Notes: generated by a model not told the origin, from the sequence alone. Counted from the stretch's first letter, positions 45,741 through 54,166 are shown. The stretch is DNA of 57,906 bases from Lysinibacillus_B sp036662795 (GCF_036662795.1 NZ_JBAFWZ010000022.1:1-57906), one strand, 5' to 3'. Numbers and translations: made by a program.

Positions 45741-46127
45741 TTGCGTAACGTATATAAGATTGAGCAAAATTTTGCCCTACATAATAAATTATACTTTAGT
45801 CTAAGCGAAAGCCCTGCACAAATTCAAATTCAACCTGCTGGGAGAGTTATTGCAGACTCAGATAATACAGCATTTATCTATATTGTAGAGGAAGCAGGCA
45901 CATATAGCTATTTAAGTTTTAGTGAATCGCTTTGGCCGGCTTTAGTGAAAATGCTAAAAAATGAAGAAGATCCCTTTTTAACTATAGGAGAAACAACAAT
46001 AGAATTATCAAATTTTTATGAAGAATTACATGCTCTGATTTTTAATATAGAAGGTAATGGGAACTACGGTGACATATTTGTTGCCGCAGTAGAAGAAGCC
46101 TTTAAAGAAGTATTAGCTGGAAATTAA
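45741..46127 (+). CDS. yjbL: YjbL-like protein (UPF0738)
   Basis: 128 residues from TTG, after GAAAGGAAG. Acidic cytoplasmic protein without membrane segments. Length and position between yjbK and relQ match B. subtilis YjbL. Function unknown. Confidence 0.78.
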   Translation: MRNVYKIEQNFALHNKLYFSLSESPAQIQIQPAGRVIADSDNTAFIYIVEEAGTYSYLSFSESLWPALVKMLKNEEDPFLTIGETTIELSNFYEELHALIFNIEGNGNYGDIFVAAVEEAFKEVLAGN

Positions 46128-46196
46128 CAATAAAAACAAAGATTTGCTTTTGGAATAAAGGTATGTGTACTTTATTTCATTTTGGGAGGTTTTAGT

Positions 46197-46868
46197 TTGG
46201 GACAATGGGACGTTTTTCTTAGCCCTTATAAGCAAGCGGTAGACGAATTAAAAGTGAAATTGAAAGGGATACGTTCGCAATTTGGTATAGTCAATGCAAA
46301 TTCACCTATTGAGTTTGTAACAGGAAGAGTTAAGCCTTTAGCGAGCATTTATGATAAATCACTCGAAAAGGGAGTACCGTTTGAACCTTCCGATAAATTA
46401 GCTGAGGAACTACAGGATATTGCGGGCTTACGTATTATGTGTCAATTCGTGGATGATATTTCGGCAGTCACTGAATTAATTAGGCAACGTAATGATATGA
46501 AAATCATCGAGGAAAAAGATTATATTACACATAGTAAGCCAAGTGGATACCGTTCTCATCATATGATTGTGGAATACCCAGTTGAAACGCTACGAGGGAA
46601 AAAAATTGTGATTGCTGAAATTCAAATTCGTACACTTGCTATGAATTTTTGGGCTTCGATAGAGCATTCGTTAAATTATAAATATAAGGGTGTCTTTCCA
46701 GAGGAAATTAAAAATCGTCTGCAAAGTGCTGCTGAAGCGGCATTTCGTTTAGATGAGGAAATGAGTCTAATTCGTAGTGAAATACAGGATGCGCAGACAT
46801 ATTTTAGTGAGTATAAAGAAGATCTAGCAGTACTAACGAATAATCCAGAAAAGGAGCGTGAAAAATAG
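46197..46868 (+). CDS. relQ: Small alarmone synthetase RelQ
   Basis: 223 residues from TTG at 46197, seven bases after GGAGG; an in-frame TTG at 46182 lies within the ribosome binding site. RelA/SpoT synthetase domain only: AGLRIMCQF, SGYRSHHMIVEYP and EIQIRTLAMNFWASIEH. It makes (p)ppGpp as a tetramer without a hydrolase domain. The stop overlaps the nadF start by one base. Confidence 0.94.
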   Translation: MGQWDVFLSPYKQAVDELKVKLKGIRSQFGIVNANSPIEFVTGRVKPLASIYDKSLEKGVPFEPSDKLAEELQDIAGLRIMCQFVDDISAVTELIRQRNDMKIIEEKDYITHSKPSGYRSHHMIVEYPVETLRGKKIVIAEIQIRTLAMNFWASIEHSLNYKYKGVFPEEIKNRLQSAAEAAFRLDEEMSLIRSEIQDAQTYFSEYKEDLAVLTNNPEKEREK

Positions 46869-47662
46869 TGAAATTTTCCATTCAATCACGCCGGGATGTA
46901 CAATCAAATGAACTAATGGAGCTAGCTAAAGTATATTTGCAGGATTTTGGTCTTATATTAGATGAGGAAGAACCAGAAATAGTGCTATCTATTGGTGGAG
47001 ATGGTACACTCCTACATGCTTTTCATCGCTATGCACATCGTTTAGACAAAGTTGCATTTGTTGGGATTCATACAGGTCATTTAGGTTTTTATGCAGATTG
47101 GAAGCCATCTGAGCTTGAAAAATTAGTTCTTTCGATTGCAAAGAAGGAATTTAATTCGGTTGAGTACCCGTTACTTGAAGTTCAGGTCCATCGTCATAAT
47201 TCAGAGCCTAGTACTTATTTAGCATTAAACGAAGCGACAATAAAGTCACCCGATGTGACGCTTGTAATGGACGTGGAGTTGAACGGCACTCATTTTGAAC
47301 GCTTCCGTGGAGATGGACTTTGTGTATCTACACCTTCTGGAAGTACAGCTTACAATAAGGCGCTTGGTGGGGCAATTATTCACCCTACTCTACACGCCTT
47401 TCAAATAACAGAAATGGCATCGATTAATAATCGTGTATTTCGTACAGTAGGCTCTTCACTTGTTTTACCGGCACATCATAATTGTGTATTAAAGCCTGTC
47501 AACGATCAGAAATTCAATATGACAATAGATCATATTCAAGTCATACAATCAGATGTTAAATCGATTACATTTAATGTAGCAAATGAACGAGTACGATTTG
47601 CAAGGTTCCGTCCGTTTCCTTTTTGGGAGCGTGTGCATGACTCATTCGTTTCAAATGAATAG
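46868..47662 (+). CDS. nadF: NAD kinase
   Basis: 264 residues from GTG overlapping the relQ stop. It phosphorylates NAD to NADP. GGDGTLLHAFHRY is the diphosphate-binding motif, NEATIKS and STPSGSTAYNKALGG complete the active site. The relQ-nadF-yjbO order is conserved. Confidence 0.95.
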   Translation: MKFSIQSRRDVQSNELMELAKVYLQDFGLILDEEEPEIVLSIGGDGTLLHAFHRYAHRLDKVAFVGIHTGHLGFYADWKPSELEKLVLSIAKKEFNSVEYPLLEVQVHRHNSEPSTYLALNEATIKSPDVTLVMDVELNGTHFERFRGDGLCVSTPSGSTAYNKALGGAIIHPTLHAFQITEMASINNRVFRTVGSSLVLPAHHNCVLKPVNDQKFNMTIDHIQVIQSDVKSITFNVANERVRFARFRPFPFWERVHDSFVSNE

Positions 47663-47673
47663 CTGGTGACGCA

Positions 47674-48564
47674 ATGGATAATCGATTTACAGTTAGTTTT
47701 AAAGCACAGCGGTCGGGACAATTATTACGTGAGGCAATTAGCGATTTTGGCATTTCAAAGCGTGCTCTCACCGCTATTAAATTCGATGGTGGCGAAATTT
47801 TAGTAAATAATGAAGAAAGAAATGTCCGATATCGATTGCAAGTGGATGATGAAATTCTTATCAAGTTTCCTCGTGAGGAAGTTAGCGCTGGTCTTCTTCC
47901 ACAGCATGGGATGCTTGATATTCTTTACGAGGATGAAGCGCTACTTATTGTAAATAAGCCACCTTATAAGAGTACGATACCATCTAGAGAGCATCCCGAC
48001 GGAAGTATTGCCAATTATGTAGCAGGTTATTTCGAGACTCAGTATATTGCGTCTACAGTTCATATTGTAACTCGACTTGATCGGGATACGTCAGGTCTTA
48101 TGTGTATTGCAAAGCATTCACATATTCATCATTTAATGAGTATGATGCAGCGAGCAGGAGCTATCCATAGAGAATATGAGGCAGTTGTTCATGGTCATGT
48201 AGAGGAACAGTCCATACTTGCACCTATCGGAAGAAAAGAAAATAGCATAATTGAGCGAGAAGTACGTGAGGACGGACAATTTGCGCATACCGATGTCACA
48301 ATACTAAAACAGTTTGTGAAAGATGGCGAGCCCTATTCTCATATCCGTTTAAAACTACACACGGGACGAACCCATCAAATTCGCGTGCATATGGCGCATA
48401 TTGGACATCCGCTAGTTGGCGATGAGTTATACGGTGGTTCCCGAAAGCTTATTCAACGGCAAGCATTGCATTGTGTGCAAATAAGTTTTAACCATCCTCT
48501 AACAAATCAGGAAGTTATTTTTTATAGTGGTCCTGAATCAGATATCAGTTTAATATTAAAATAG
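47674..48564 (+). CDS. yjbO: RluA-family pseudouridine synthase, YjbO-like
   Basis: 296 residues. An N-terminal S4-like part (about 10-75) precedes the RluA domain with the catalytic Asp in TRLDRDTSG and the HTGRTHQIRVHMAHIGHPLVG motif. Probably modifies rRNA or tRNA. It follows nadF by 11 bases. prpE, next in B. subtilis, is absent. Confidence 0.9.
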   Translation: MDNRFTVSFKAQRSGQLLREAISDFGISKRALTAIKFDGGEILVNNEERNVRYRLQVDDEILIKFPREEVSAGLLPQHGMLDILYEDEALLIVNKPPYKSTIPSREHPDGSIANYVAGYFETQYIASTVHIVTRLDRDTSGLMCIAKHSHIHHLMSMMQRAGAIHREYEAVVHGHVEEQSILAPIGRKENSIIEREVREDGQFAHTDVTILKQFVKDGEPYSHIRLKLHTGRTHQIRVHMAHIGHPLVGDELYGGSRKLIQRQALHCVQISFNHPLTNQEVIFYSGPESDISLILK

Positions 48565-48567
48565 GTG

Positions 48568-48595
48568 AAAGATGTTCGAATCTCGAGCATCTTTT
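48568..48595 (+). terminator. Terminator after yjbO
   Basis: AGATGTTCGA pairs, with one G-U pair, with TCGAGCATCT, followed by TTTT. Confidence 0.75.
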
Positions 48596-48699
48596 CGTAT
48601 TTTAAGCTAGTATTGTAAAATATTTGTGATGTTCGAAAAAATATATTTACGAATGGTACTAATGCAACCTATTATGGAGTTTGAGAGGAGGGGATAAGC

Positions 48700-50076
48700 A
48701 TGATCGAACAAAAAAATGATAAAGATGATGTGCAATTTGACGAACAGTTCCTACGTCAGCTCTTACTGAATGATGAAATTGTGGCATTTCGTGAACAGTT
48801 CTTAGCCCTGCATCCATACGATCAAGCACAATTTTACGAGAAGGTTGGACCTGATATACGTAAGATCATGTATAATTTTCTATCTCCTCAAGAAATGGCG
48901 TTAATTTTCGAGGCGATTGAGCTCGAAGATGATGAATACGAAGATTTTTTAAAGGAAATGGATACAGCATATGGGGCTGCCATGCTCTCTGATATGTATA
49001 CCGATGATGCGGTAGATGTATTAAACGAGCTAGATAATGATCACCGTGAAAGCTACTTAGAAATGATGGATAGTGAAACGGTAGAAGAAATTAATGAATT
49101 ACTAAGCTATGCAGAATATACTGCCGGTGCTATTATGACGACCGAGTATGTGTCAATTCTAGAGAGCTCTACAGTTCGTTCGGCGATGGCAGTGCTACGC
49201 AAGGAAGCGCCAACTGCAGAAACCATTTATTATATATTCGTAGTCAATGATGGGCATCAATTAACAGGTGTTATTTCGTTACGTGATTTAATCATTGCAG
49301 ATGAGGATATGCTCATACGGGAAATAATGAGTGATCGAGTTGTTTACGTAAATTTAACCGATGATCAAGAAGATGTCGCACAAATTATAAAAGACTATAA
49401 TTTCTTAGCCGTGCCTGTTGTAGATGAACAGCGAGAGCTACAAGGGATTATTACCGTTGATGATATTATCGATGTTATTGATGAAGAAGCTTCTGATGAT
49501 TACTCCAAGCTAGCCGGTATTTCAGAAGTCGATGATATTGATGCAAGTCCACTAAAAGCGGCAAAAAGTCGCCTTCCTTGGTTAATCATTTTACTATTTC
49601 TTGGTATGCTAACTGCAAATTTAATGGGACATTTTGAAGAAACATTAGATAGGGTAGCGATGCTTGCTTTGTTTATCCCGCTGATTTCGGGAACATCAGG
49701 AAATAGTGGAACACAGGCACTTGCCGTAGCAGTCCGTGGTATTGCAACGGGTGAAATTAGTGAGCAAAGTAAAATGAAGCTATTACTACGGGAATTATTG
49801 ACAGGGCTAACGATGGGGCTTGCTTGTGCCGTTATTGTTGTCGGTATTATCTTTTTTTGGAAGCAACAAATTCTTCTAGGTCTATTAGTTGGTGGAGCAA
49901 TTTGCTGTTCTATTTTGGTGGCAACACTTGCAGGCTCGTTCATTCCATTACTTATGCATAAATTAGGAATTGACCCTGCTGTGGCATCAGGTCCGTTTAT
50001 TACAACATTAAACGATGTGACAAGTATAATTATATACTTAGGATTAGCAACGGCATTTTTAAACCAAATTATGTGA
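48700..50076 (+). CDS. mgtE: Magnesium transporter MgtE
   Basis: 458 residues, ATG after GAGAGGAGG. Order of parts: MgtE N domain (about 15-135, acidic), two CBS domains (about 140-265, Mg-sensing), plug helix and five membrane helices (about 290-455) with the pore-lining PLISGTSGNSGTQALAV. The short upstream gap shows no M-box riboswitch, unlike B. subtilis mgtE. Confidence 0.95.
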   Translation: MIEQKNDKDDVQFDEQFLRQLLLNDEIVAFREQFLALHPYDQAQFYEKVGPDIRKIMYNFLSPQEMALIFEAIELEDDEYEDFLKEMDTAYGAAMLSDMYTDDAVDVLNELDNDHRESYLEMMDSETVEEINELLSYAEYTAGAIMTTEYVSILESSTVRSAMAVLRKEAPTAETIYYIFVVNDGHQLTGVISLRDLIIADEDMLIREIMSDRVVYVNLTDDQEDVAQIIKDYNFLAVPVVDEQRELQGIITVDDIIDVIDEEASDDYSKLAGISEVDDIDASPLKAAKSRLPWLIILLFLGMLTANLMGHFEETLDRVAMLALFIPLISGTSGNSGTQALAVAVRGIATGEISEQSKMKLLLRELLTGLTMGLACAVIVVGIIFFWKQQILLGLLVGGAICCSILVATLAGSFIPLLMHKLGIDPAVASGPFITTLNDVTSIIIYLGLATAFLNQIM

Positions 50077-50080
50077 TTGT

Positions 50081-50108
50081 CACAAAATAAGAATCAAAGC
50101 ATATCGTA
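50081..50108 (+). promoter_or_regulatory. Candidate sigma-K promoter of the cotO-like gene
   Basis: CATATCGTA (50100-50108) fits the sigma-K -10 CATANNNTA, and AC at 50082-50083 lies 16 bases upstream, as the -35 requires. It places the gene in late mother-cell expression. Confidence 0.5.
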
Positions 50109-50129
50109 AGGAAAAAAGGATGTGGAACG

Positions 50130-50426
50130 TTGGAGCATTTGCCTCTCCTTTATATTCCATCCCCTCCACCGGCAAAGCAAATTACGGAGGAAGAAAGTAC
50201 ATCAATTTATGTGAAAAAGGAGCCGGTGCAGCCGCTTATTTTACATCAGCTTCGGTTTTTCTCACGCCCAATTAATAAAGAACGACAACTATTTATTAAG
50301 TTAAAAAATGGGGAGAAGTTAATTGGTGTTGTAGAAAAATTAAATGGGAATGAAGTACTTGTTAATACGTTTCAGCAAAAAATATGGTTAGATGCAGAAT
50401 CAATTGAGAATATTTCAACAAAATAA
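50130..50426 (+). CDS. CotO-like spore coat protein
   Basis: 98 residues from TTG, after AAAGGATGTGG. A Pro-rich N-terminus (YIPSPPPAKQ) is followed by a C-terminal domain (LFIKLKNGEKLIGVVEKLNGNEVLV) of a small beta-barrel type seen at the end of CotO. It is shorter than B. subtilis CotO. The adjacent cotY/Z-like gene and a sigma-K-like promoter support a coat role. Confidence 0.65.
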   Translation: MEHLPLLYIPSPPPAKQITEEESTSIYVKKEPVQPLILHQLRFFSRPINKERQLFIKLKNGEKLIGVVEKLNGNEVLVNTFQQKIWLDAESIENISTK

Positions 50427-50459
50427 AAGAGCGTGTGCATTTCGCACACGCTCTTTTTT
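50425..50459 (+). terminator. Terminator after the cotO-like gene
   Basis: AAAGAGCGTGTGC pairs perfectly with GCACACGCTCTTT, then T residues. Confidence 0.92.
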
Positions 50460-50497
50460 AGTTCTAAGAAAGTATAAAATTTTTGTGGTTGGAGCAT

Positions 50498-50623
50498 TGT
50501 CTAGCTCCAGCCCCCCAGCCCCTCGAGGTTGCTTCATCCCCTCGGTCGAAAGCAAAAAAGAAGCTTTCGATTCGGGTCTTCCAGCACATGTCGGGGCTAA
50601 ATAGGGTGCATCCGCTTTTCTTA
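50498..50623. repeat. Extragenic repeat, copy 1 of a tandem pair
   Basis: 126 bases, GC-richer than the surroundings, starting TGTCTAGCTCCAG and ending CCGCTTTTCTTA. It contains TCGAAAGC/GCTTTCGA as an inner stem and AGCCCC/GGGGCT as an outer stem. It resembles the TCTAGCTCCAG...GCTTTTCTT extragenic repeats widespread in Bacillaceae. Confidence 0.88.
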
Positions 50624-50625
50624 TG

Positions 50626-50750
50626 TGTCTAGCTCCAGCCCCCAGCCCCTCGAGGTTGCTTCATCCCCTCGGTCGAAAGCAAAAAAGAAGCTTTCGATTC
50701 GGGTCTTCCAGCACATGTCGGGGCTAAACAGGGTGCATCCGCTTTTCTTA
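50626..50750. repeat. Extragenic repeat, copy 2 of a tandem pair
   Basis: 125 bases, identical to copy 1 except for one missing C in a C run and one T/C change. The offset is 128 bases. Its last three bases, TTA, are the stop codon of the cotY/Z-like gene on the minus strand. Confidence 0.88.
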
Positions 50751-51263
50751 GTTACAAATCTCTAAGTCGACATCTGCAATACATTGAACAGCACAGAAGC
50801 AGTTTAAATCAACTGTAATACAGCTTTCAGATGCAGCAAAGTCTACTACTTCGCAAACGTTGCCTAGTGCTAACTTTGTGCCATCTTCATTTAGTAAGTC
50901 AACAACATTGCCTGATTCATCTAATGGTATTAACACCCTTAAAGTTGCACAGCAATCATCAAAGACGTCTTCAACTCTAAAGTAAATTGAGAAGCAGTAA
51001 TTGCAATAATTTTCTTCTGATGATGTAAACGATGCTAAAAATGGTACTCCAGTTTTCGTAGAAAGTGTAAATACACGTGTATCTGCTGACTTACGAGCAG
51101 GGCTAACAATTCCACCAAGTGGTTCTAAAAAGCAGTTTGTTGTACATGAAGAACAATCGTCGCGCACAGCTTGATTTTGAATATCTAAAATCGCCTGAAC
51201 GACTTCACATACACAGCCACTTGAATGACGTGAACCTACTGATCCTTCTCTTCCACAGCCCAT
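50748..51263 (-). CDS. CotY/CotZ (ExsY) family spore coat protein
   Basis: 171 residues, ATG after a perfect AAGGAGGTG. Cysteine-rich: CVCEVV near the N-terminus, DDCSSCTTNCF, YCNYCFSIYFRVEDVFDDCCATLRVL and an EICN end, the family pattern. Such proteins self-assemble and cross-link by disulfides into the outer coat or exosporium crust. A sigma-K-like -10 lies upstream. Which of CotY or CotZ cannot be decided. Confidence 0.92.
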   Translation of the reverse strand: MGCGREGSVGSRHSSGCVCEVVQAILDIQNQAVRDDCSSCTTNCFLEPLGGIVSPARKSADTRVFTLSTKTGVPFLASFTSSEENYCNYCFSIYFRVEDVFDDCCATLRVLIPLDESGNVVDLLNEDGTKLALGNVCEVVDFAASESCITVDLNCFCAVQCIADVDLEICN

Positions 51264-51294
51264 TTTTTCACCTCCTTGAACGTAATGTCCTTTC

Positions 51295-51303
51295 TACAAT
51301 ATG
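51295..51303 (-). promoter_or_regulatory. Sigma-K-like -10 box of the cotY/Z-like gene
   Basis: CATATTGTA on the minus strand fits CATANNNTA, about 30 bases before the start codon. No well-spaced -35 was found. Confidence 0.4.
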
Positions 51304-51399
51304 ACAGTAATAAAGTGTGAATCGGGCGATTGATTAGGGTACATATGAATAAAATTTTATTTTGCAGAGAATACTTTTAATTAAAAAGGAGGCGCATGC

Positions 51400-51801
51400 A
51401 TGAGGCAGATTTTTTGTATCGTATGCTTATCAATGATTCTTTCCGCATGTAATTCGAAGGAAAAAATAGAAACGTATCATGCTACATACGACGAGGAAAA
51501 ACAAATAGCGGCACAGGAAATTTTGACTGATAATGGAAAAATTGAAGAAGCAAATATTATTATAATCGATGACAAAATGCTTGTGGCAGTTCAGGTAAAG
51601 CCATGGCTGCGCTTAAAAAAGCAAAGTATTGAAAAGGATATTACAGAAAAATTAGAAGAAGCTTTTCCGAATTTAGAGCTCATTATCTCAACCGATTTTA
51701 AAATATTTTGGGAATCATCCAAGCTAATTACAGAAGAGGATACACAAAAAATAAGGGATGAAGTTGACAATTTAAAAAAGCTATCCAAGGAGGAAACATA
51801 A
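51400..51801 (+). CDS. YhcN/YlaJ-like sporulation lipoprotein
   Basis: 133 residues, ATG after AAAAAGGAGG. Lipobox LSAC gives a mature Cys near residue 17. The rest (DKMLVAVQVKPW...) is consistent with the YhcN/YlaJ family of forespore lipoproteins. It overlaps spoVAC by one base, so it is the first gene of a spoVA operon. Confidence 0.8.
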   Translation: MRQIFCIVCLSMILSACNSKEKIETYHATYDEEKQIAAQEILTDNGKIEEANIIIIDDKMLVAVQVKPWLRLKKQSIEKDITEKLEEAFPNLELIISTDFKIFWESSKLITEEDTQKIRDEVDNLKKLSKEET

Positions 51802-52256
51802 TGAACGAGGAACGCTATAAAGAGATAGAGCAGCAAATAAGCCCACCAACACCGTATGGGATGAATTTATTTAAAGCATTTTTAGTAGGTGGAATAATTT
51901 GTGCAATAGGACAAGCTATCTCCTTCTTTTATATTATTTTTTTTGATTTTACAGAAAGAACAGCAGGGAATCCTACTGTCGCTACAATGATATTTTTAGC
52001 AATGATCCTGACGGGGCTGGGGTTATATAGAAAAATCGGACAGTTTGCTGGTGCTGGTAGTGCAGTTCCTGTAACAGGGTTTGGTAACGCGGTTATCTCG
52101 GCAGCTATTGAGCATCGTTCTGAGGGGCTTGTTTTAGGGGTAGGCAGCAATATGTTTAAGCTTGCCGGGTCTGTCATTTTATTCGGTGTTGTGTCCGCTT
52201 TTTTTGTCGCCTTAGTTAAATTAATTCTCGTGTCATTAGGGGTGGTTACATGGTAA
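51801..52256 (+). CDS. spoVAC: Stage V sporulation protein AC
   Basis: 151 residues, ATG after AAGGAGG. Four or five membrane helices; GAGSAVPVTGFGNAVISAAIEH is the family core. SpoVAC forms the mechanosensitive channel part of the SpoVA complex that moves Ca-dipicolinate into the forespore and out during germination. It overlaps spoVAD by seven bases. Confidence 0.95.
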   Translation: MNEERYKEIEQQISPPTPYGMNLFKAFLVGGIICAIGQAISFFYIIFFDFTERTAGNPTVATMIFLAMILTGLGLYRKIGQFAGAGSAVPVTGFGNAVISAAIEHRSEGLVLGVGSNMFKLAGSVILFGVVSAFFVALVKLILVSLGVVTW

Positions 52257-53242
52257 TTGTTTTTCAAACTAAACCATCTATGCTTGCATGTGCTGCAGTA
52301 ACAGGACCGTTGGAAAAGCAAAGTGTTTTTAAATCTTATTTTGATTCAATAATGGATGATGAGCGGTTTCACGAGCAAACAAACGAGCGTGGGCAAATGA
52401 CGTTAATTCAAGAGGCCTGTGATTTAATTATGAAAAAGGCAGAAATAAAAAACTTAGATGTAGATTTCTTTTTAAGTGGAGATTTAGTGAATCAAATGAC
52501 ACCGACAAATTTTGCGGCTAGGGAGCTTGCCGTGTCCTTTATAGGCTTATTTTCAGCATGTGCGACATCTATATCCTCTGTTATTGTTGCGAGCCTATTA
52601 ACGGAGCTGGGTGCCTCTCAGCTAGCGATTGCTGGTGCAAGTAGTCAGCATAATGCGACAGAAAGACAATTTCGCTACCCATTAGATTATGGAGCACAGA
52701 AGCCTGCTACAGCTCAGTGGACTGTTACTGCTGCAGGCTATACACTTATCGGTAAATATCATAAGGGGTTACCGTTTGTCGTTGCTGCAACGGTTGGGAA
52801 GATTGTAGATTATGGACAGGATGATCCGTTTAATATGGGGGCAGCGATGGCACCTGCCGCTTGTGATACAATTCAAACTCATTTAAAGAAACGTAATCAA
52901 ACATTAAATGAATATGACGCGATTTTTACAGGTGATTTAGGGAAAATCGGCTTGAAGCTATTAAAGGCAATGTTAGCTGAGGATGGTATTAAAAAAGAGC
53001 AATTGCAAAAGCTACGGGATGCTGGTGATGAATTTTTTGGAGAAGATGAACGCTTCAATGCAGGGGCAAGTGGTGCAGGCTGCTCAGCGGCTGTCTTTTT
53101 TAGCTATGTAGATGCACAACTAAAAACAGGGCGCTATAAACGAATACTACTTGTTGCAACAGGGGCTCTCCTATCACCTTTATCGTTTCAACAGGGTGAG
53201 ACTATTCCATGTATCGCGCATGCAGTTGAAATTTCTATTTAA
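52250..53242 (+). CDS. spoVAD: Stage V sporulation protein AD
   Basis: 330 residues, ATG after GGGGTGG. Thiolase-fold protein that binds dipicolinic acid; FSACATSISSV and YDAIFTGDLGKIG match the family. It lies on the inner-membrane surface of the SpoVA complex. Start overlaps spoVAC. Confidence 0.95.
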   Translation: MVIVFQTKPSMLACAAVTGPLEKQSVFKSYFDSIMDDERFHEQTNERGQMTLIQEACDLIMKKAEIKNLDVDFFLSGDLVNQMTPTNFAARELAVSFIGLFSACATSISSVIVASLLTELGASQLAIAGASSQHNATERQFRYPLDYGAQKPATAQWTVTAAGYTLIGKYHKGLPFVVAATVGKIVDYGQDDPFNMGAAMAPAACDTIQTHLKKRNQTLNEYDAIFTGDLGKIGLKLLKAMLAEDGIKKEQLQKLRDAGDEFFGEDERFNAGASGAGCSAAVFFSYVDAQLKTGRYKRILLVATGALLSPLSFQQGETIPCIAHAVEISI

Positions 53243-53247
53243 AAGAG

Positions 53248-53622
53248 GTGAGGAAAATCGGCTTTTCATTCTTATTTGCGTTTGTAGTAGGTGGGATTAT
53301 TTGTATGATAGGACAAGTTTTAATGGATGTTGCTAAATTGACACCAGGTCATACATTATCGACGCTTGTAGTTGCTGGCGCCATTTTAGATGGCTTTGGA
53401 TTGTATGAGCCACTTATCGATTTAGCTGGTGCTGGGGTAACTGTACCCATTACGTCCTTTGGGAACTCGCTTACACATGGTGCGCTTGCAGAGGCTGAAA
53501 AACATGGCTGGATTGGCGTATTAACTGGTATGTTTGAGGTAACAAGCTCAGGTATTAGTGCTGCAATCGTCTTCGGATTTATTGCCGCTTTAATCTTTCG
53601 TCCAAAAGGAACAATCGACTAG
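53248..53622 (+). CDS. spoVAE: Stage V sporulation protein AE (SpoVAEb type)
   Basis: 124 residues if started at the GTG at 53248. That GTG is part of AGAGGTGAGG, the only good ribosome binding site, which instead points to ATC at 53257-53259, three codons later; homologues also begin nearer there. The core GAGVTVPITSFGNSLTHGA and FEVTSSGISAAIVFGFIAAL is diagnostic. Membrane part of the SpoVA channel. The operon lacks spoVAA, AB, AEa and AF, so it resembles accessory (second) spoVA operons. Confidence 0.93.
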   Translation: MRKIGFSFLFAFVVGGIICMIGQVLMDVAKLTPGHTLSTLVVAGAILDGFGLYEPLIDLAGAGVTVPITSFGNSLTHGALAEAEKHGWIGVLTGMFEVTSSGISAAIVFGFIAALIFRPKGTID

Positions 53623-53630
53623 ACAAATAT

Positions 53631-53686
53631 CCTCCCTTTTAATGTAGTGCTAACATACACTACAAATTAGAAGGGAGGGTTTTTTA
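53631..53686 (+). terminator. spoVAE terminator overlapping the next gene's ribosome binding site
   Basis: CCTCCCTT and TGTAGTG pair with CACTACA and AAGGGAGG around a short loop, followed by TTTTTT and at once the ATG of the small gene. The right arm is that gene's Shine-Dalgarno. The loop carries CATACACTA (53654-53662), which fits the sigma-K -10. Confidence 0.75.
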
Positions 53687-53829
53687 TGGGCGGATATGGT
53701 TGTGGTTGGCAACAAGGCTGGCAGCAAGGCTGTAGTCCAAATTATTCGGATACTAATAATGGCTCCATTTTCGTATTAATCGTTGTGTTATTTATTTTAT
53801 TAATTATCGTCGGTAGCGTCATTGTATAA
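53686..53829 (+). CDS. YjcZ-family small sporulation membrane peptide
   Basis: 47 residues starting MGGYGCGWQQGW, with a Gly/Cys/Gln-rich head and one C-terminal membrane helix (about 28-47). This is the layout of YjcZ/SscA-type small sporulation proteins. Shine-Dalgarno AAGGGAGGG is seven bases upstream. spoVIF follows, its ribosome binding site overlapping this stop codon. Confidence 0.88.
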   Translation: MGGYGCGWQQGWQQGCSPNYSDTNNGSIFVLIVVLFILLIIVGSVIV

Positions 53830-53842
53830 GGAGGAACGATAA

Positions 53843-54091
53843 GTGGAATCGAATTTCTTTAAGCAAATCGAGCGTAAGACGGGTGTTGAATTTGAAGAAA
53901 TTTTAGCATTAGCTAATGCAATTCAGTATGCCGACTTTTCTGATGAACGACAAGTACGAAAAATTGTTCGTAAAGTTAGCAAATTAGCTAAAAAACCAAT
54001 ATCACAAGACTTAGAAGATAAAATTGTACATTCCATTTTACGAGACGGTAAATCGCTAGACTTAAGCCAAATTCAAAAAATGATGAAATAA
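53843..54091 (+). CDS. spoVIF: Stage VI sporulation protein F
   Basis: 82 residues from GTG after AAGGAGG. Basic, helical; NFFKQIERKTGVEFEEI and DLEDKIVHSIL match SpoVIF (YjcC), which supports the activity of GerE-dependent coat genes late in sporulation in B. subtilis. It is 13 bases after the YjcZ-like gene. Confidence 0.9.
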   Translation: MESNFFKQIERKTGVEFEEILALANAIQYADFSDERQVRKIVRKVSKLAKKPISQDLEDKIVHSILRDGKSLDLSQIQKMMK

Positions 54092-54114
54092 AGGGACACC
54101 CTAACACTAGCCAA

Positions 54115-54155
54115 CACTAAAAAAGCATCTCAAGGATTCTTACCTTGAGATGCTC
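54115..54155. terminator. Bidirectional terminator between spoVIF and yjcF
   Basis: GCATCTCAAGG (54126-54136) pairs with CCTTGAGATGC (54144-54154); the better T tail is on the minus strand. Confidence 0.88.
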
Positions 54156-54166
54156 TTGCACGCGAA

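Noticed and set aside
48565..48699. M-box riboswitch before mgtE
   Set aside because: The 135-base gap is taken up partly by a terminator and shows no M-box-like conserved stems.
50392..50604. 70-codon plus-strand frame
   Set aside because: It runs through the cotO-like gene end, a terminator and the extragenic repeat; no ribosome binding site.
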